Made by a program: the position numbers and the translations under genes. The notes under the pieces are model-generated. The model ran no database searches. It was given only the letters and a program-made list of their open reading frames with translations, and was not told the origin of the DNA. 64,000 nucleotides of DNA from Bedellia somnulentella (taxonomy: Eukaryota; Arthropoda; Insecta; Lepidoptera; Bedelliidae). Positions 43,770 to 56,057 of the stretch are shown here, piece after piece; the stretch's first letter is position 1, and every line of letters starts with the position of its first letter. Location of the stretch: the NCBI GenBank assembly GCA_963576735.1, contig OY755170.1, forward strand, positions 11,330,567-11,394,566, in the 5' to 3' direction.

Positions 43770-44850
43770 TCCACGTGGGGTCCGGCGCCGATGCAGCGCC
43801 TCAAAGAAGGCCTGGTTCGAAGAGTTCGAACCCTGGGCATAGTTAGAGTGGACTGTCACTGCCCTAGTATAAAGGGGTTGGTTGGCCGACACCTCCCCGA
43901 CGCTTCTAGAAATATTAGATTAGCGTTAGTGATCACTTGTTTTGGTCGCGACATAAGATTTAGGTTTACGCCCTGTTCGCGCCGGTACTCGATCATCTTC
44001 TTACGGTCCTTCATTTCCGCAAGGACCGCGTAGACCCTGTCACACAGGGTGACGGAGATTTTTAACCTCCCAGAAACGTTCGGGTTATTAGGGAACGTTA
44101 TACCAGTGAGCCTCTGACGGACTGCAGGAGTCCGGAGGTCGGGAGGTCTATATCCGAGGAAGTTCGCGTTCGGCGCTAACCCTTCAGGCATTAAATGCTC
44201 GGGTAACGGAGAGTAATCCTCGGCTCCGTCTCGCGTGGCTTCCACGCGTTTTGCTGTCGTGTATGGACAAATGTAAGTTTCATACACGTTATGCGATGCC
44301 GCACTAACAGCACCGAAGGTTCCAGACGGAACCTCAGTCTCCTCGTCCTCATCACCTATTTTATAATTACCTCTAGGGATAGCGATAGCTGGGAGATTCG
44401 GGAGTATTTCATCTCCGCAAGGTGAAACCACCTTGCCAATATGACTAATGTAGTCTGCTATGCTTTTTGGTACTACCTGATAATCAGGCAGTACGTCCCG
44501 TATCGTAGAGAACTGAGGGAGCACGTCCTGATTGCTCGAACGTGCTTGCTCAAGCACCTCCACGTTCAGGTGGTTCACCATTACGTGCGTGAAGGCGCTG
44601 AGGGGTAGCCGGTCCTGTAGGCGGGGGTCTATTCCCCGCATTTTGTCATAGGTGGCTTCAACGATCGGTATGAAGCCACCGTAGTCAAAATTCTGGCAAT
44701 ATCTGCCTACTGTAGGGTGCATAGGACCTATATCGTACAGAGGTTCTTCAATGGAAGTAGTTTCCTCTGTTGACCGGCGTATCACCGGAGGATCTTGTTT
44801 CGCTGCCGGGGCGCGCTTGGCGCCTGACCTCGACAAGCCAAGCCCTAACA
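43770..44850 (-). pseudogene. capsid-like viral relic 2 (endogenous viral element, tentative)
   Basis: A markedly GC-richer block than its AT-rich surroundings. One open frame (44850-43856) followed by a frame change near 43900 and continuation to about 43775. It has an Arg/Lys/Pro-rich N-terminal stretch (SRSGAKRAPAAKQDP), then HPTVGRYCQNFDYGGFIP, SAFTHVMVNHLNVEVLEQ, SHNVYETYICPYTTAKRVEA, SPLPEHLMPEGLAPNANFLG and SVTLCDRVYAVLAEMKDRKK. No transposon domain fits. By eye the order and some motifs (SPLPxxL...NFLG against NPIPxxL...WLL) resemble relic 1, so both may be coat proteins of related small RNA viruses. Family not proven. Confidence 0.45.
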
Positions 44851-46864
44851 ACTTGTTGCCAGTCCCATGGCGTAACAATTGCAAATTGTGTTTGCCTTTT
44901 CGTGTACCTTTCGATCAGGGAATGAATACCGTCTACCTCCATATGAGTATGTCCTTTTAACAAGTATTTATGTTCGATTACTTCTAAATGTGCAATATTT
45001 TTGAGCAACCACAAGTAACATGTAAATAAATGCATGTTCTTGTTTTGCCCAGCACAGTTATCAGACCAAATCACAACCTTTTTGATATTCAAATCTTCAG
45101 CAACATTCACTTCACTCCATAAACCATTTTATCAGACCGGATGCCAGTTCATTTCCACCTCTTCCAGCTTTCGACTCATCCCACATTACACACGTACATT
45201 TATTAGCAGTGCTGTCCAAAATAGTGTAATTTAAAGTCCATAGTTTCCTGAAATAGAATGTTTGTCCATTTGTAAGCAGAGGCGTTGCTAGGCACTTTTG
45301 TAAGTCAACTGTCAACATTTTTACAGAGCCATTCACTCCATTGCTAATTTTGTCTTCTGTTTTTCGTTTGTATCGATTTCCCGCTTCTTCCAAGTGTTTT
45401 GTCTTTGCATTTTCATTTCTTCTAATTCTTCACCTTGTAGATCTTTCATTCGCATTTCGTAACGATCACAATCATCACAAGTATCTGTTTGTGGTGGTTT
45501 GAATCCTATGTTATATTCTGTATTGAATACATGTCGATACAACCAAATTTTTGCAGATTCTTCTCCATTTTCTTTACAGTTTTCTGCATATAATGAATAA
45601 AGTTTTTCTACAGTTAAGTGACTTCCCAAATATTCTCTCTTCGTTTTTTCTCTACTGTAATGACTTTGATATTTCGGAAATTCTTCAATATGTTTTCTTA
45701 TTTTGTTCTTTTACTCTTCTTTAATTTTATTTGGTGGCTCTTTTTTTCCTCTCTCGTCTTTCAAAGTCATTCCACAATTAGATTTATTAAGGGCATTTGT
45801 TACAAAAGTAACTGACACACCTAGAGTACACAAAAAATTTTTTTGGCAAATCTCTTGGGTTTCATTGTCAATGGTAAAGTAGTACAGTCTTGTTTTATCT
45901 CTTTTTTTCTAGGCAACTCCATCTTCAGAACGAATCCTTTGCCTTTCTGTATCTTTTACTTTTACACAAGTTAAAATAAATTGACGTTTTTGCTCCCAAC
46001 TTCTATTTTCATCCTAAAATAGTTTAAATATTTTCCTTCTTTCCTCTTCACAAATTCTTTCGAAACATTTTTTTTTACAGTTACAAGGTTCTTTTAGTGA
46101 TTTCGCAGGTATAGGTTTTCCTTTTTTTATACTGTTTCTAGTCTTTTTTTATTACATTTCCATGTAGCTGGACGTTTTCTTCGTTTTCTAGTACATCGAT
46201 TTTCTTTCAGTGTATCATCTTCACTTTCTGGATTGCTGTCTGGTATTACTAGTTGCGAGTGTGATTGACTTGGTTTTCTAGTTTTAGGACATTCATCAGA
46301 ATCAGGTATGTAAGAATTATCGGAATCAGACACGTAAGTATGAACAGAATGCGTATCATTTTGTACATTCAATGTTACAGGTTCTAAATTGTTTTCTCGA
46401 GATTCATAAACAGATGTAGTAGCAGTTACGTCACCTGTTGTCATACATTCATCAGATCTAAGTATATCAGGTTCATTGGAGTATGGTATTGACTCTAAAG
46501 TAGGAAAAGTACCTTCATAATCAGCTAATAAGTCAGTCGAAAATTTTGTATAACCTGGTTCTTCAATACAGCCAACTGTGTTTGAAATAATGGGTGTCGG
46601 GGAACATGGTCGAAGTTCAGTATATGTAGTTGTGTGGTTCACTGTAAATTGGTTGTCACTTCTAGGAGAGTTGTTTGATAGCTGAATAGGATTCACCTGT
46701 TCATTTTGGGTTGTTAGTATACCTATTTCTGGTACATCTGCCTGATAGTCATTACCTGTAATAAAATTATTAGTTACATAATGAATTCTTAGTATAATAT
46801 AATACAGGTCTACGGTCACAGGCAATAAATAAAAACATTTAAGTATGTATAACAGTAAAGTCAC
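44848..46864 (-). pseudogene. Sola-like (DUF7869-type) transposase of element B, broken
   Basis: Order on the minus strand: Ser/Thr/Asp-rich N-terminus ending RKRRKRPATWKCNKKRLETV (46127); CNCKKKCFERICEEERRKIF; FLCTLGVSVTFVTNALNKS; HIEEFPKYQSHYSREKTKRE; LGSHLTVEKLYSLYAENCKE; TDTCDDCDRYEMRM; TVDLQKCLATPLLTNGQTFY (first Asp); CVMWDESKAGRGGNELASG; VIWSDNCAGQNKNMHLFTCY (second Asp); YLLKGHTHMEVDGIHSLIER (third acidic site). Frameshifts near 45630, 45370 and 45112 and several stops at 45700-46120. After DWQQVVR at about 44850 the sequence changes to the capsid-like relic; the usual C-terminal 120 residues are missing. Confidence 0.78.
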
Positions 46865-47447
46865 AATTATTTAAAATATGTTTTAAGTATATAATACAAA
46901 AGACATTTTTGAATGTGAAACTCCCCAATGACGTGACATTACATCTACTTTTATTATGAAGATTTATTCGAATTAGGGTTAGCATTTAGACTTTATAAAT
47001 AGGTCGTTTCAACACCTAAACAATGGTTTATTGTTTAAATAACGATTTCATATAATATGAACCTAAGAAATAGCCGTTAAAGTGTGTACGTTCGCTGTGG
47101 CGCAGTCCACCCAAAGGCCCCTGGCGTTAACGAACGGTTTAAAACGTCGCATCGACAATAACACACACACAGATATGTAGGTAATATAAAATATCAGTTA
47201 CTCACCAGGTGAAATGACAAGGTTTAATATTTTTCGGCTCTTGAATACATTGGTATTCCTTTCACAAATAATTATTAACACACGCCTTCTTAAATAATAT
47301 CAATTAAGTACAAAATGCAAACTGGCTCAGGCCGTCTAAGTCCGTTAAAATGCGACGCGCGACTGATTTGAGTGCGGGGCACTGCGGGGTAAACAATAGA
47401 AAGTCGGCGCTGGGAACAAACACGACTGGACTTGTTACCCATCGTTG

Positions 47448-47521
47448 TTTCGCGGTCGCTCATGCCTCAGAGGTAAACAATCATAAAGGTATTTCGCGGT
47501 CGCTCATGCCTCAGAGGTAAA
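47448..47521. repeat. tandem 44-bp duplication in element B
   Basis: TTTCGCGGTCGCTCATGCCT then CAGAGGTAAA occurs twice, at 47448 and 47492. It shares AGAGGTAAA with the element's terminal repeat. Confidence 0.9.
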
Positions 47522-47544
47522 TCATAAGTATTATGATTTACCTC
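47514..47544. repeat. short perfect palindrome in element B
   Basis: Arms GAGGTAAATCATAA and TTATGATTTACCTC with a GTA loop, overlapping the second tandem unit and built on the terminal motif GAGGTAAA. Confidence 0.9.
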
Positions 47545-47759
47545 TAAGTATTCAACTGACTTATTACTGTTTTATTTTGAACAAAATTAAAAGTATTGAC
47601 GCATATTAAGCAACACAAATTTAAAGAAAAAAGATTTTTAGTTAAAGTGGACTTATTACCCTTGACCTCTCAGCTACAGATATGTTATCAAAATCTTTTA
47701 TTCATAAAATTTTAAATGGCATACATAATATATAGCAAAAGAAACGGGTTCTATGAAAT

Positions 47760-49318
47760 TTAGTCAAATGATAAAGGAAGATCTCTCCAAAGAGACATTC
47801 TATTTAGGGGTATAATATTTTGAAAGGATTTCAAAATATTTTGTTTTTTGCTTTTAGAAATGCCTTTCGGAGCAGTTTTCCTTTTTGGTGGTGGGAAAAC
47901 TTGAGCTTTTAAAATTTTATTTCCGATTATGTTCACAGTGATAGGGTCCTTATTGAATCCAGTTCTGTGCGTCAGATCAAAACTGCCCCTGTTGACCTCT
48001 ACTTCGACCATTTCATTAATATATGGACATGGTGCAATTCGAGACAGTTTATACTGTGTCGTGTAATCTTCCCAGTCATAGAAAATCTTGTAGAGTCATC
48101 TCTTTAGGTTTTACATTTTTTCCTGCAGTAGTAACTGCCTGAGAAAAGTCAGCAAAATCATAAATTTCGTTTTTCATCCGCTTCATAGATAACTCCACCC
48201 TGTGGAAACTGTCGACAGACATAAAAGTGTGGCCTGGTTCGAAATATTTGATCACGATCTTGTCGGCGTTGATGTCATTTGAATTGACTACGTAAATTAA
48301 GAACGAAAAAAACTCCAATATAAGCGATTGGGGGCGTGCTCACGCCTATAATGAGATATACTAGGCTCGAAGCTCATTATATGTTCCTTTATAGGATTTG
48401 AGTCAATCTTATTATGAGGAGCAGCTCCCAGTCTCCTATCTACTGGCGGTGCAACTGGCTCCTTGCAATTGGCTAAAGCAGTTTGTAAAGGTTTATCGTT
48501 AGATGGTTTGTAGCCCAAAGTTGTCAAGAAGAATGTTTTACATACTCCATTCCCGTCTCTAAGTTCATAACTGTTGCTTGTTTTTTTCCTGTAGTCTTCT
48601 GTTTCAGATCTTGTTACTGTTCTTTGTTTCACAGGTTTTGCTGAAGTGTGATGCAGCATAAATGCCTTCCTTTGAAAGGAATGTGATTGAAGTGATTCCT
48701 TTCTTTATCACCTGAATTCCAGAAGTTTTCATTTATAATTTTTCGTTGATCCTCTGATATATTCTGGATACATAGCCTTTTGCAGGAAGCTGGACAGGGT
48801 GGTTGAAAGCCAAGTTTTTCTCCTATCTCATTTTTTTTCGCGTCTTTTCTAACATTGAGTGGTTGGTTGTATGTTTTTCTTTTTCTAATTGTACCTGCTT
48901 TTGTATAAGTTGTAAGATCATGTGTATTATCATTAGTTCTCTCATTTTGTGTCAGATTTTCAGTGTCCCTTAAATTAACACTCATTATGACTTCGTTTCC
49001 TCGGAATGGATCCTCTACCGGTCTTTCTTGTTCGGCATGTGACCCACTTGATTTATTTGTTAGAGGGTCAGCAGTATAATTCGTATTTTCAAAAAGAGTT
49101 ATCATTGTTTGGTCTGTATCAACTTGAAAAGTACAGGGCCTTTGCTGATCATTTGTCTGTGTGTGATCAGTCTGTGTGACTAGAGTTCCATTACTAGCGC
49201 TATCTAAATTACAGCCATTGTCTTTATCAGAACAAAGTACTGGCGACGATGTTTCAGTTAAAATATTATATTCAGTAATTGGCACAGTCGTTAATGTTTC
49301 AGTCGTCAAAGAGTTCAT
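47760..49318 (-). pseudogene. Sola-like (DUF7869-type) transposase of element C, catalytic core deleted
   Basis: N-terminal Thr/Asn-rich region (MNSLTTETLTTVPITEYNIL), then PPCPASCKRLCIQNISEDQR, NENFWNSGDKERNHF, VCKTFFLTTLGYKPSNDKPL, HYRREHAPNRLY. Then the frame changes to EFFSFLIYVVNSNDINADKI, KYFEPGHTFMSVDSFHRVEL. The first and second catalytic blocks (D-L-Q and DNCxxQNKN) that should lie between are absent, so this copy is dead by internal deletion. After a frameshift near 48075 the C-terminus is open: MVEVEVNRGSFDLTHRTGFN, SKSKKQNILKSFQNIIPLNR, MSLWRDLPLSFD. This shows the family's normal ending, which element B lacks. Confidence 0.78.
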
Positions 49319-50036
49319 GGAAATGTTGTTCTCGGTTTCTGCGTTCTGATCGTGTTGATGCCGATCGAAATAGTCAACTGTCGATCGGCCGAAAGAAAGT
49401 TGGAAGAACCTTAAATTTCAATGTTGAGTATGATTGTATTGTACTAAAATTATGTTTACAGGACTTACCTGACTCACGAAACACAAAATTACATCACTAA
49501 ATACGTTAATTCAATATTCTTTACTTATTTAACACGGTAATTACAAGATTACGATCTAATTGCAACGAAAACATACGAATTATGACGCGAATTTGTCAAC
49601 AACACGAATAAATCACCATAAAATGTATTAGAAATCCGATCGTATCGTTTATACCATAAGGGCCAATTTAATATGCCACTGCAGCCGTATCTCATGTAGT
49701 CCAAATGATTTACGGATCAAGTAACCATTGTAATATAAAGCGTCGTAGCGGTAAGACAGTAGTTTACTCGTTGTACATATTTGCCGCTATTTGGCTTAGA
49801 AAAAGTTTTGTTCTTTATAAAGAGATTTGGCGGTATTCAATTATACGGCTACTCTATTTGAGGTATAACTGAGATAGGAAAATATTTCTTAAGGCTTTTT
49901 TCACATGTTTTGCACAAGATACCGCTAAAAGGCTTAGTTCATTAGATGCGTATTTTTTTTAAGCTATCTGATGACATAAAAATCGAATTTTCGGTATTTT
50001 TTGAGATACCGCTTTTGCGCTTAGCAGGGCAGTATA

Positions 50037-50356
50037 GATTTTTTAAATATAATCACTCGGCTAAAGTATGTAAAAATGCACAAATATGCTCTATATGTCC
50101 AGGTGATCATTATCACAAAGACTGCGACAATCAAAAAGAAATTCAGTGTAGTAATTGTGGTGGTGATCATCTAGCCATTTCGAAAAATTGTCCCATTAAA
50201 CAAGCCAAAATTAATAAAAATAAGTCTTTAACTTATGCTCAAGCCACAAGTTTCTCAGGAAAAGATTTTCCATCATTACCAAAAGGGCAAAAAACTTATT
50301 GGAAATCCCCTCCTTTTAATTTAGATATAAATAGTGTGATAAATATGAAAAAATAA
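50037..50356 (+). pseudogene. LINE H ORF1, 3' portion with zinc knuckles
   Basis: RFFKYNHSAKVCKNAQICSI, CPGDHYHKDCDNQKEIQCSN, CGGDHLAISKNCPIKQAKI: the rest of a first CCHC knuckle and two more, then KSLTYAQATSFSGKDFPSLP. RNA-binding part of the retrotransposon particle protein. The stretch 49946-50032 in the same frame belongs to element C and is not gag. Confidence 0.85.
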
Positions 50357-50487
50357 TTAATGCAATAGTCAAAACTTTAGTTATGTTAGGGAATTCTACA
50401 GAACAGGTTACTAAGACTAACGGTAAAATAAAAGAAATGCTATTAAACAATCTTAAATAATATTTATTATGGATAAATTTATTCGCA

Positions 50488-51507
50488 TTGTTAAACATGA
50501 TTTACAAAGTATTAACCCTAATAAAACAGTTTTTACTAGATAATAATACTGACGTATATTTAGTCAATAAAACATGTTTAAATGACAAAAACAGTGTTAA
50601 TATACCAGGATACAATTTTATATATAGAAATGCCAAAAACAAACATGGAGGTGTAGGTATATTGATTAAAGATTGTTTCAAATTTAAAGCTTTGCAAATA
50701 AGTTTCTATGAAGATATTCAAAGCGTAGCTATTTCTTTAATTACGGATAACGGTCCCTTGTCACTTCTTTGTTTATATTGTCCTCCTGGAAGTAGAATGA
50801 GAATATGTAAATTACGTAATATCATAAGTAAATTACCTAAGCCTTGTTTCATATCTGGTGATTTTAATGCACACCACATAGCCTTTGGCTGCGCAACTAG
50901 TAAATCACGTGGCAATGAATTATATCAGTTGATGGATGAGTCTGATCTTTGTTCACCTACGACAATTCAATCTCCGTTAATAAATGCTTTTGCCATAGAC
51001 CTTACTTATGTAAGTCCAGTGATAGCTCCCCTTTGCAATTGGTATATAGAAACCGAAAGTTTGGGTAGTGACCATTACCCCACATTTATTGACATAAATA
51101 TATCTCCATCGAAATACCAAATTAATGATTACAAAGAAAAGTATCTCTACAATAAAACAGATTGGCAAGAAGTACTCAATGCTTCTGGAAATCTATTAGA
51201 GCAATATGAATTTTTCTCAAATGATCCAATTAAATCATGCAACAATTTTTGTGATCTTCTTAATAAATTGAAAGAAAGTTATGTCCCCTTTTATAAAATT
51301 GATTCTGGGAGTAAATCTCGACTTCCTGCCCCGTGGTGGAACAGAGAATGTGCTGAAGCGGTTATAAAATTAAAACAAGCTTTATTGAAATATAGGAGTG
51401 AATTTACAGTAGATGCTAATTTAAATTATAAAAAAATTGATGCAAGGAAAAAGAAAATTATATCTGATTCTAAAAAGAACAACTGGAAATATCTATGCAC
51501 TCAATGA
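50488..51507 (+). pseudogene. LINE H ORF2, endonuclease part
   Basis: An open frame of 339 codons carrying an AP endonuclease: DVYLVNKTCLNDKNSVNIPG, YRNAKNKHGGVGILIKD, LLCLYCPPGSRM, FISGDFNAHHIAFGC (catalytic GDFN-H), AFAIDLTYVS, ESLGSDHYPTFIDI (SDH). The N-terminal strand is lost (stops before 50488). A linker with LPAPWWNRECAEAVIKLKQA follows and the frame stops at 51507, 55 bp before the next piece. Confidence 0.85.
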
Positions 51508-51562
51508 ATACTACAACCCCAATTAATAAGGAGGTTCAAAAGAGTAAAAAACAGACTCAAAT

Positions 51563-52440
51563 ATGGAACCAGTAGGAATGATGAATGGAGATGAAGATTT
51601 TATTAAAAAGCTTTCTAACTCTACATCAAATAGCAATGATGAAATTTCTAGTTTATTTGAACTTCATAATAATAATGAGCTATCAAATATGTTACTCAAA
51701 CAATTTGATTGGAATGAATTTTGTACAGCTTTAGACAATAGAAAACATACATCTCCCGGCTTAGATTCAATACCATAAATATTACTTAAAAACTTGCATT
51801 ACTCGTGTAAAACTAACTTATTAGATATAATTAATAGTTTATGAATTAATCAGTTAATTCCTGAATCCTGGAAAACACAATGTGTAATTCCAATAATAAA
51901 AGAAGATAAAATTCCAGATGATTGCAACTCTTATGATATCATTATCATCATGTATAGGAAAATTATTAGAACAAATGGTTAAAATAAGTATGGAGGATCA
52001 CTTTGGAGAAAAACATAATCTCTTACCTACAAACCAATTTGGATTTAGAAAGGGTTCCGGATGTCATGAAAGCTTTATTTCATTTATGTGTATCAAAAAG
52101 TGTATGCTTTCTAAGTCTACTGCAATTTGTGCATTCTTATATGTGCAGGGAGCTTATGACAATGTTGATCTACATCAGCTTGCTAGAGTTCTAACTTACT
52201 TAGGTTTACCTGGAAAAGTAATTAGGTGGATTTTGAATTTTTCATCTAAAAGTGAAATTTAACAATATTCTACATGGTCCAGAAGTAGTATGCAAGGGAT
52301 TAATGCAAGGTGCAATACTTTAACCATTACTTTACAACCTTCACACTTCTCAAATATCCCAATATGTCACAAATAATGTTCAAATTTTTTCAATTTGCTG
52401 ATACATTTTAATCTAAAGTATTGATACAAATATCATAGAA
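51563..52440 (+). pseudogene. LINE H reverse transcriptase, first part
   Basis: Pieces: FDWNEFCTALDNRKHTSPGL (start of RT), the LISLSSCIGKLLEQMVKISM block, LLPTNQFGFRKGSGCHESFI, FLYVQGAYDNVDLHQLARVL (A-motif with the Asp), RWILNFSSKSEI, then frameshifted QGAILxPLLYNLHTSQISQY and FQFADTF (degenerate C-motif). Multiple stops. It is cut at about 52440 by LINE G and resumes at 57400. Confidence 0.8.
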
Positions 52441-52793
52441 GCTCAGTAAAGTAAGTAAAGTAAAGTTTATTAAGTAATTAAGCCTAATACAAATCAGCTA
52501 ACATACAATATATGAAAAATACATTGTGAAATTGGACATATGGTTGGCTTGAGGGGTTATGCATTATACATTGATGCCTATAATAGACGTAAGTCTGTGC
52601 TATAGGCTTCAAACACTGCATTAAATCAGTGCCAGCTTACAAATGTTTCTTAAAAAATGCTCTTGGCTCACAATAATCTTTATAATTTAAAATAAACTAT
52701 GCTAATAAATAAAACAAAAAGTAAAGAAAACAATTTTATATATTATATACAAATATAGAAAAAAACAATGAACTAAAACCATTAGAACCCATG

Positions 52794-55740
52794 TTATTTT
52801 TGTGGGAGAAGGAGTAATTCAGTACTATTATAATCAAATTTTTTTAGCCAGGATACTATCAGTCTTTTACATTCCATACGATTAAGGTGGACAACAGGAA
52901 AAGCTTTATTTACTATATTAAACAGGAAGGGACCCAAGAAGCAGTAAAAACGGTTGCTGAATTTAGTTTTCAGTCGTATGGAGGGCACTATCATTCTATT
53001 GCGCTTTGTTAGGATCTCGTTGGGAGGGGTATCAGTGTGCTGCCTAAGTACGTTGTATAGAATGAAGAGTTGCCTAACTGTGAGTACGTCCCACTCTACG
53101 TATAAATCTTTTGTAGGGTAAAAACGTGGTTTTTGTAAACTAACTTTCAAAACCGCCCTCTGAGCCCTCTCAAGACATATAAGGTGAGATTTGGCAGCAC
53201 CACCCCAGGACGTTATACAATACGTTAAAAGTGATTGACAGAGGGCTAGATAAATAGATTTAAGGAGATCATGGTCAGCAGCATGTCGTATATTTCTAAA
53301 TAAATATATTAGTTTCCGGACTCGCTTTGTGAGGTACTCTATATGATAGATAAAGCTCAGTCTGTGGTCAAGGATAACTCCCAAATATTTAACCGTCTCA
53401 ACTTTTTTTAGACATATGCAGGAGCAATCGTTTGAATTCGAAGGATGTGGGCAATTCACTCGTATAGAAAATTTATCGGGCAAAGGCGTTGCTCTATTTG
53501 ATATTGCTAAAGTAATGTAGTTGGTTTTGGAAATGTTAAGGGATAAGCGGTTGTTACACAACCATGAGTTTACGCGGTCAAACCCATCCCTTGCACTATC
53601 AAAGACCTCTTTCCAGGTATTACCCACGAAAGAAAGAACCGTGTCGTCAGCAAAGGAGATAATATTTCCATTTGGTATGGACAGATTACACAACTCATTT
53701 ATGTAAACGAGGAATAATATAGGGCCCAGTAGACTACCTTGGGGTACACCATAATGTATACCCTGTTCGGAGCCGACTAAGCCATCAATTTTGACGCATT
53801 GGGTACGTTCAGTCAAGTAATTTGAAAATAACTTAAGCTGTAAGTCCCGAACACCCAATTTTTCCAACTTATCAATTAGAAGAGGGGACCAAGTTGTGTC
53901 AAAGGCTTTTGTTATATCTATGAATATACTAAGGCACTTTTTCCCCTTATCTAGATTTATAGCCAGTGAGTTAGTTAGTTTATGGACAGCGTCCGAGCAA
54001 GATCTTCCGTTTCGAAAACCGAATTGATTGTCCGATAATAAATGTTTTTCCTCCAGATACTTTACTAGCCTATTATTAATAAGTTTTTCAAGAATCTTGG
54101 AAAAAGTGGGCAAAACTGAAATAGGGCGATAGTTGTTGACGTCGGTTTTGTCTCCTGATTTGTGGACGGGGTGTACTATGGCTTTTTTGAAGTACTTGGG
54201 GAATGTGCCTGAGCTAATACTGAGATTGAATATATGAGTAAGTGGTGGGATGAGAACTTTTTTTGATGACTTAATCAGGGCAGCAGAAATTCCGTCCCAA
54301 CCTACAGCGCAGTCTATTTGAGTGTGTTTATTAAACGATCTACTTCGTCGGAGTTCGTTTCGAGTAGGACAAAGGAAGATGAGGGTTGGTATGCGGGAGG
54401 GGAAGAAATGTGTACAAAATTATTGGTAGAAGTAGATTTAGATGGAATAGACTCAGCAAGTCTCTGGCCTATGGTTGCGAAAAAAGAGTTTACTTTGTTT
54501 GCGGACTCGAGCGGAGAGGGAGCGCACTTTAAAAGTTCTATCGAAGATGATTTTTTTATGCTTGTATTTGTTATATTACGTATTACAGACCATAATTTTT
54601 TATTGTTAGATTTTGCAGCTGTTAATTCAGCTTTTTCAAATGAGTTTTTTACTTTTTTTAGCAGCTTATTACAGAAATTTCTATACCTCTTGAAGGTGAT
54701 TTTAAATAAATGGTTGTTGGGGTCTGTTTTTAGCTTTCTATGCAAGTTATCCCTATGTCTTATACACTTAAGGAGGCCTGGCGTGATCCATGGTTTGATC
54801 GGACGAATTTTGCGCTTAAGAGATATTGTTTTAGTATGATCTGCGATGAGCTTTATAATTGGATCGACTAACAGAGAGGTTGCTACATTTATATCATTTG
54901 ATAAATGAACAGGGCTAAAATCTAGGGAGTTAATAGCTTTGCATAGTTCTTTGGTTGAAATTGTTGTATAAGATTTAGGAGGTGGAAGACTGAATGAGGA
55001 TGACAGAGACAATAAGACTGCATCATGATCTGTTATCGATGAATTGATGACTAGAGTTATAGCAGGATGTTTTGATTTTAACATCACATGATCTAGACAG
55101 GTTTTAACGTGAGTTGGGAGTGTGTGAGCTGGAAGTAGACCATGGGATGCTAATGTGTTTAGGTAGTCATTAGCGCTAGTCGACAATATTGTATTGGATT
55201 CGATATCTATATTGATGTCCCCCATTATTATAATCGAGTTGAAAGATTTGACAGTAGATAGAATCTTATCTAGAGATTCAATAAATGCTTGAGGGTCTTT
55301 AAAACACCAAGGACGGTAAATGGCTATGATTGCAGTGTCATTTCCGAGCTTGATTATTAATCCGCTAGCTTCTGTCAAAGGGGCTTCCTCTACTACAGCT
55401 CTTCTGTTTAAGTCCTGGCTTATGTACACAACCACTCCATCACTTTTATTCACAACTTTTTTTGAGACGTGGTAGTCGAAGTCAGCTATTGCTGGAATTG
55501 TTGGATTGTGGTGGAGCCAGCACTCAGACAAGACAATAATATCGGGTAGAACGTCGATACGGTGCAGGAGTGAATGGAGACCGTTAATATTAGCCGAGAT
55601 ACTTCTTATATTTTGGGTTAGAATTTTGAGTGACCTGTTTTGGTTTTTAGTAAAAGACGAACACTGTTCTGGTTCACAGCAGAATGAATCAGATACGGAG
55701 ATAGAGTCAATAGGTAGGAAGTTGTCTTTTTGATGATCGA
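52794..55740 (-). pseudogene. LINE G ORF2, one frameshift
   Basis: Endonuclease: LTQNIRSISANINGLHSLLH, IIVLSECWLHHNPTIPA, DGVVVYISQDLN, AIYRPW, IIIMGDINIDI, TCLDHVMLKS, SSITDHDAVLLSL. Linker with KPWITPGLLKCIRHRDNLHR. A single frame change near 54315 (...RLINTLK to KHTQIDCAVG) precedes the RT: VGWDGISAALIKSSK, DVNNYRPISVLPTFSKILEK, NQFGFRNGRSCSDAVHKL, LSIFIDITKAFDTTWSPLL, GVPQGSLLGPILFLVYINEL, ISFADDTVLSF, YLGVILDHRLSF, and a C-terminal CITSWGGAAKSHL block. The catalytic FADD is present. Apart from the slip it could encode a working enzyme. Confidence 0.88.
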
Positions 55741-56057
55741 ATTTAGAGGAATGGTTGTGGTTTCAGGTGGCTTGAGCAGATGTTAAAATGAATTGGATTT
55801 GACTTTTTGATAATCATATCGAAATGGAATTCAGAAAGGACTGGCTGAGGCAAAATATATATTATAGGAATTTTATAAAAAAATAAGGTGAGATAGTAAT
55901 CAAGCGGCAATGGTTCTAGTGATTTTGAATACTTGTCTATAAATGTAAATAAAGAAAAAACAATAATGAAATTAATACTAAAATTGAAATTACGAATTAT
56001 GTTGATGGCACAGAATGAGGTAGGTTGTATACTTTTTCCATAGTATTTATAAATCAG

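Larger units (their letters stand above)
43380..47679. mobile_element. Sola-like element B carrying a capsid-like relic
   Basis: Ends CTGTAGCTGAGAGGTAAAG (43380) and the complement CTGACCTCTCAGCTACAG type end (47679), flanked by ATAT at 43376-43379 and 47680-47683. The GGACTTGTTA motif recurs inside both ends (43401 inverted, 43595; 47429, 47648). The interior has a broken transposase on the minus strand and a GC-rich capsid-like relic right after its catalytic core. Confidence 0.82.
43050..50032. mobile_element. Sola-like element C, itself split by element B
   Basis: Ends CTGCCCAACTAAGCGGTATC (43050) and GATACCGC...GCTTAGCAGGGCAG (ending 50032) are inverted repeats. The flanks are TATA at 43046-43049 and 50033-50036. 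The motif GATACCGCTxxxxGGCTTAG is repeated near both ends (43246, 43268; 49789, 49918, 50008). Element B occupies 43380-47679. The net length is about 2.7 kb, with one deleted transposase gene on the minus strand. Confidence 0.85.

Noticed and set aside
43856..45110. A true fusion protein of transposase and capsid in element B
   Set aside because: The transposase frame (44748-45110) and the capsid-like frame differ and only overlap; no single frame runs through the junction.
49946..50032. Start of the LINE H zinc-knuckle ORF as its native N-terminus
   Set aside because: This stretch is the terminal repeat of element C read through by chance; the true upstream coding is at 42672-43049.
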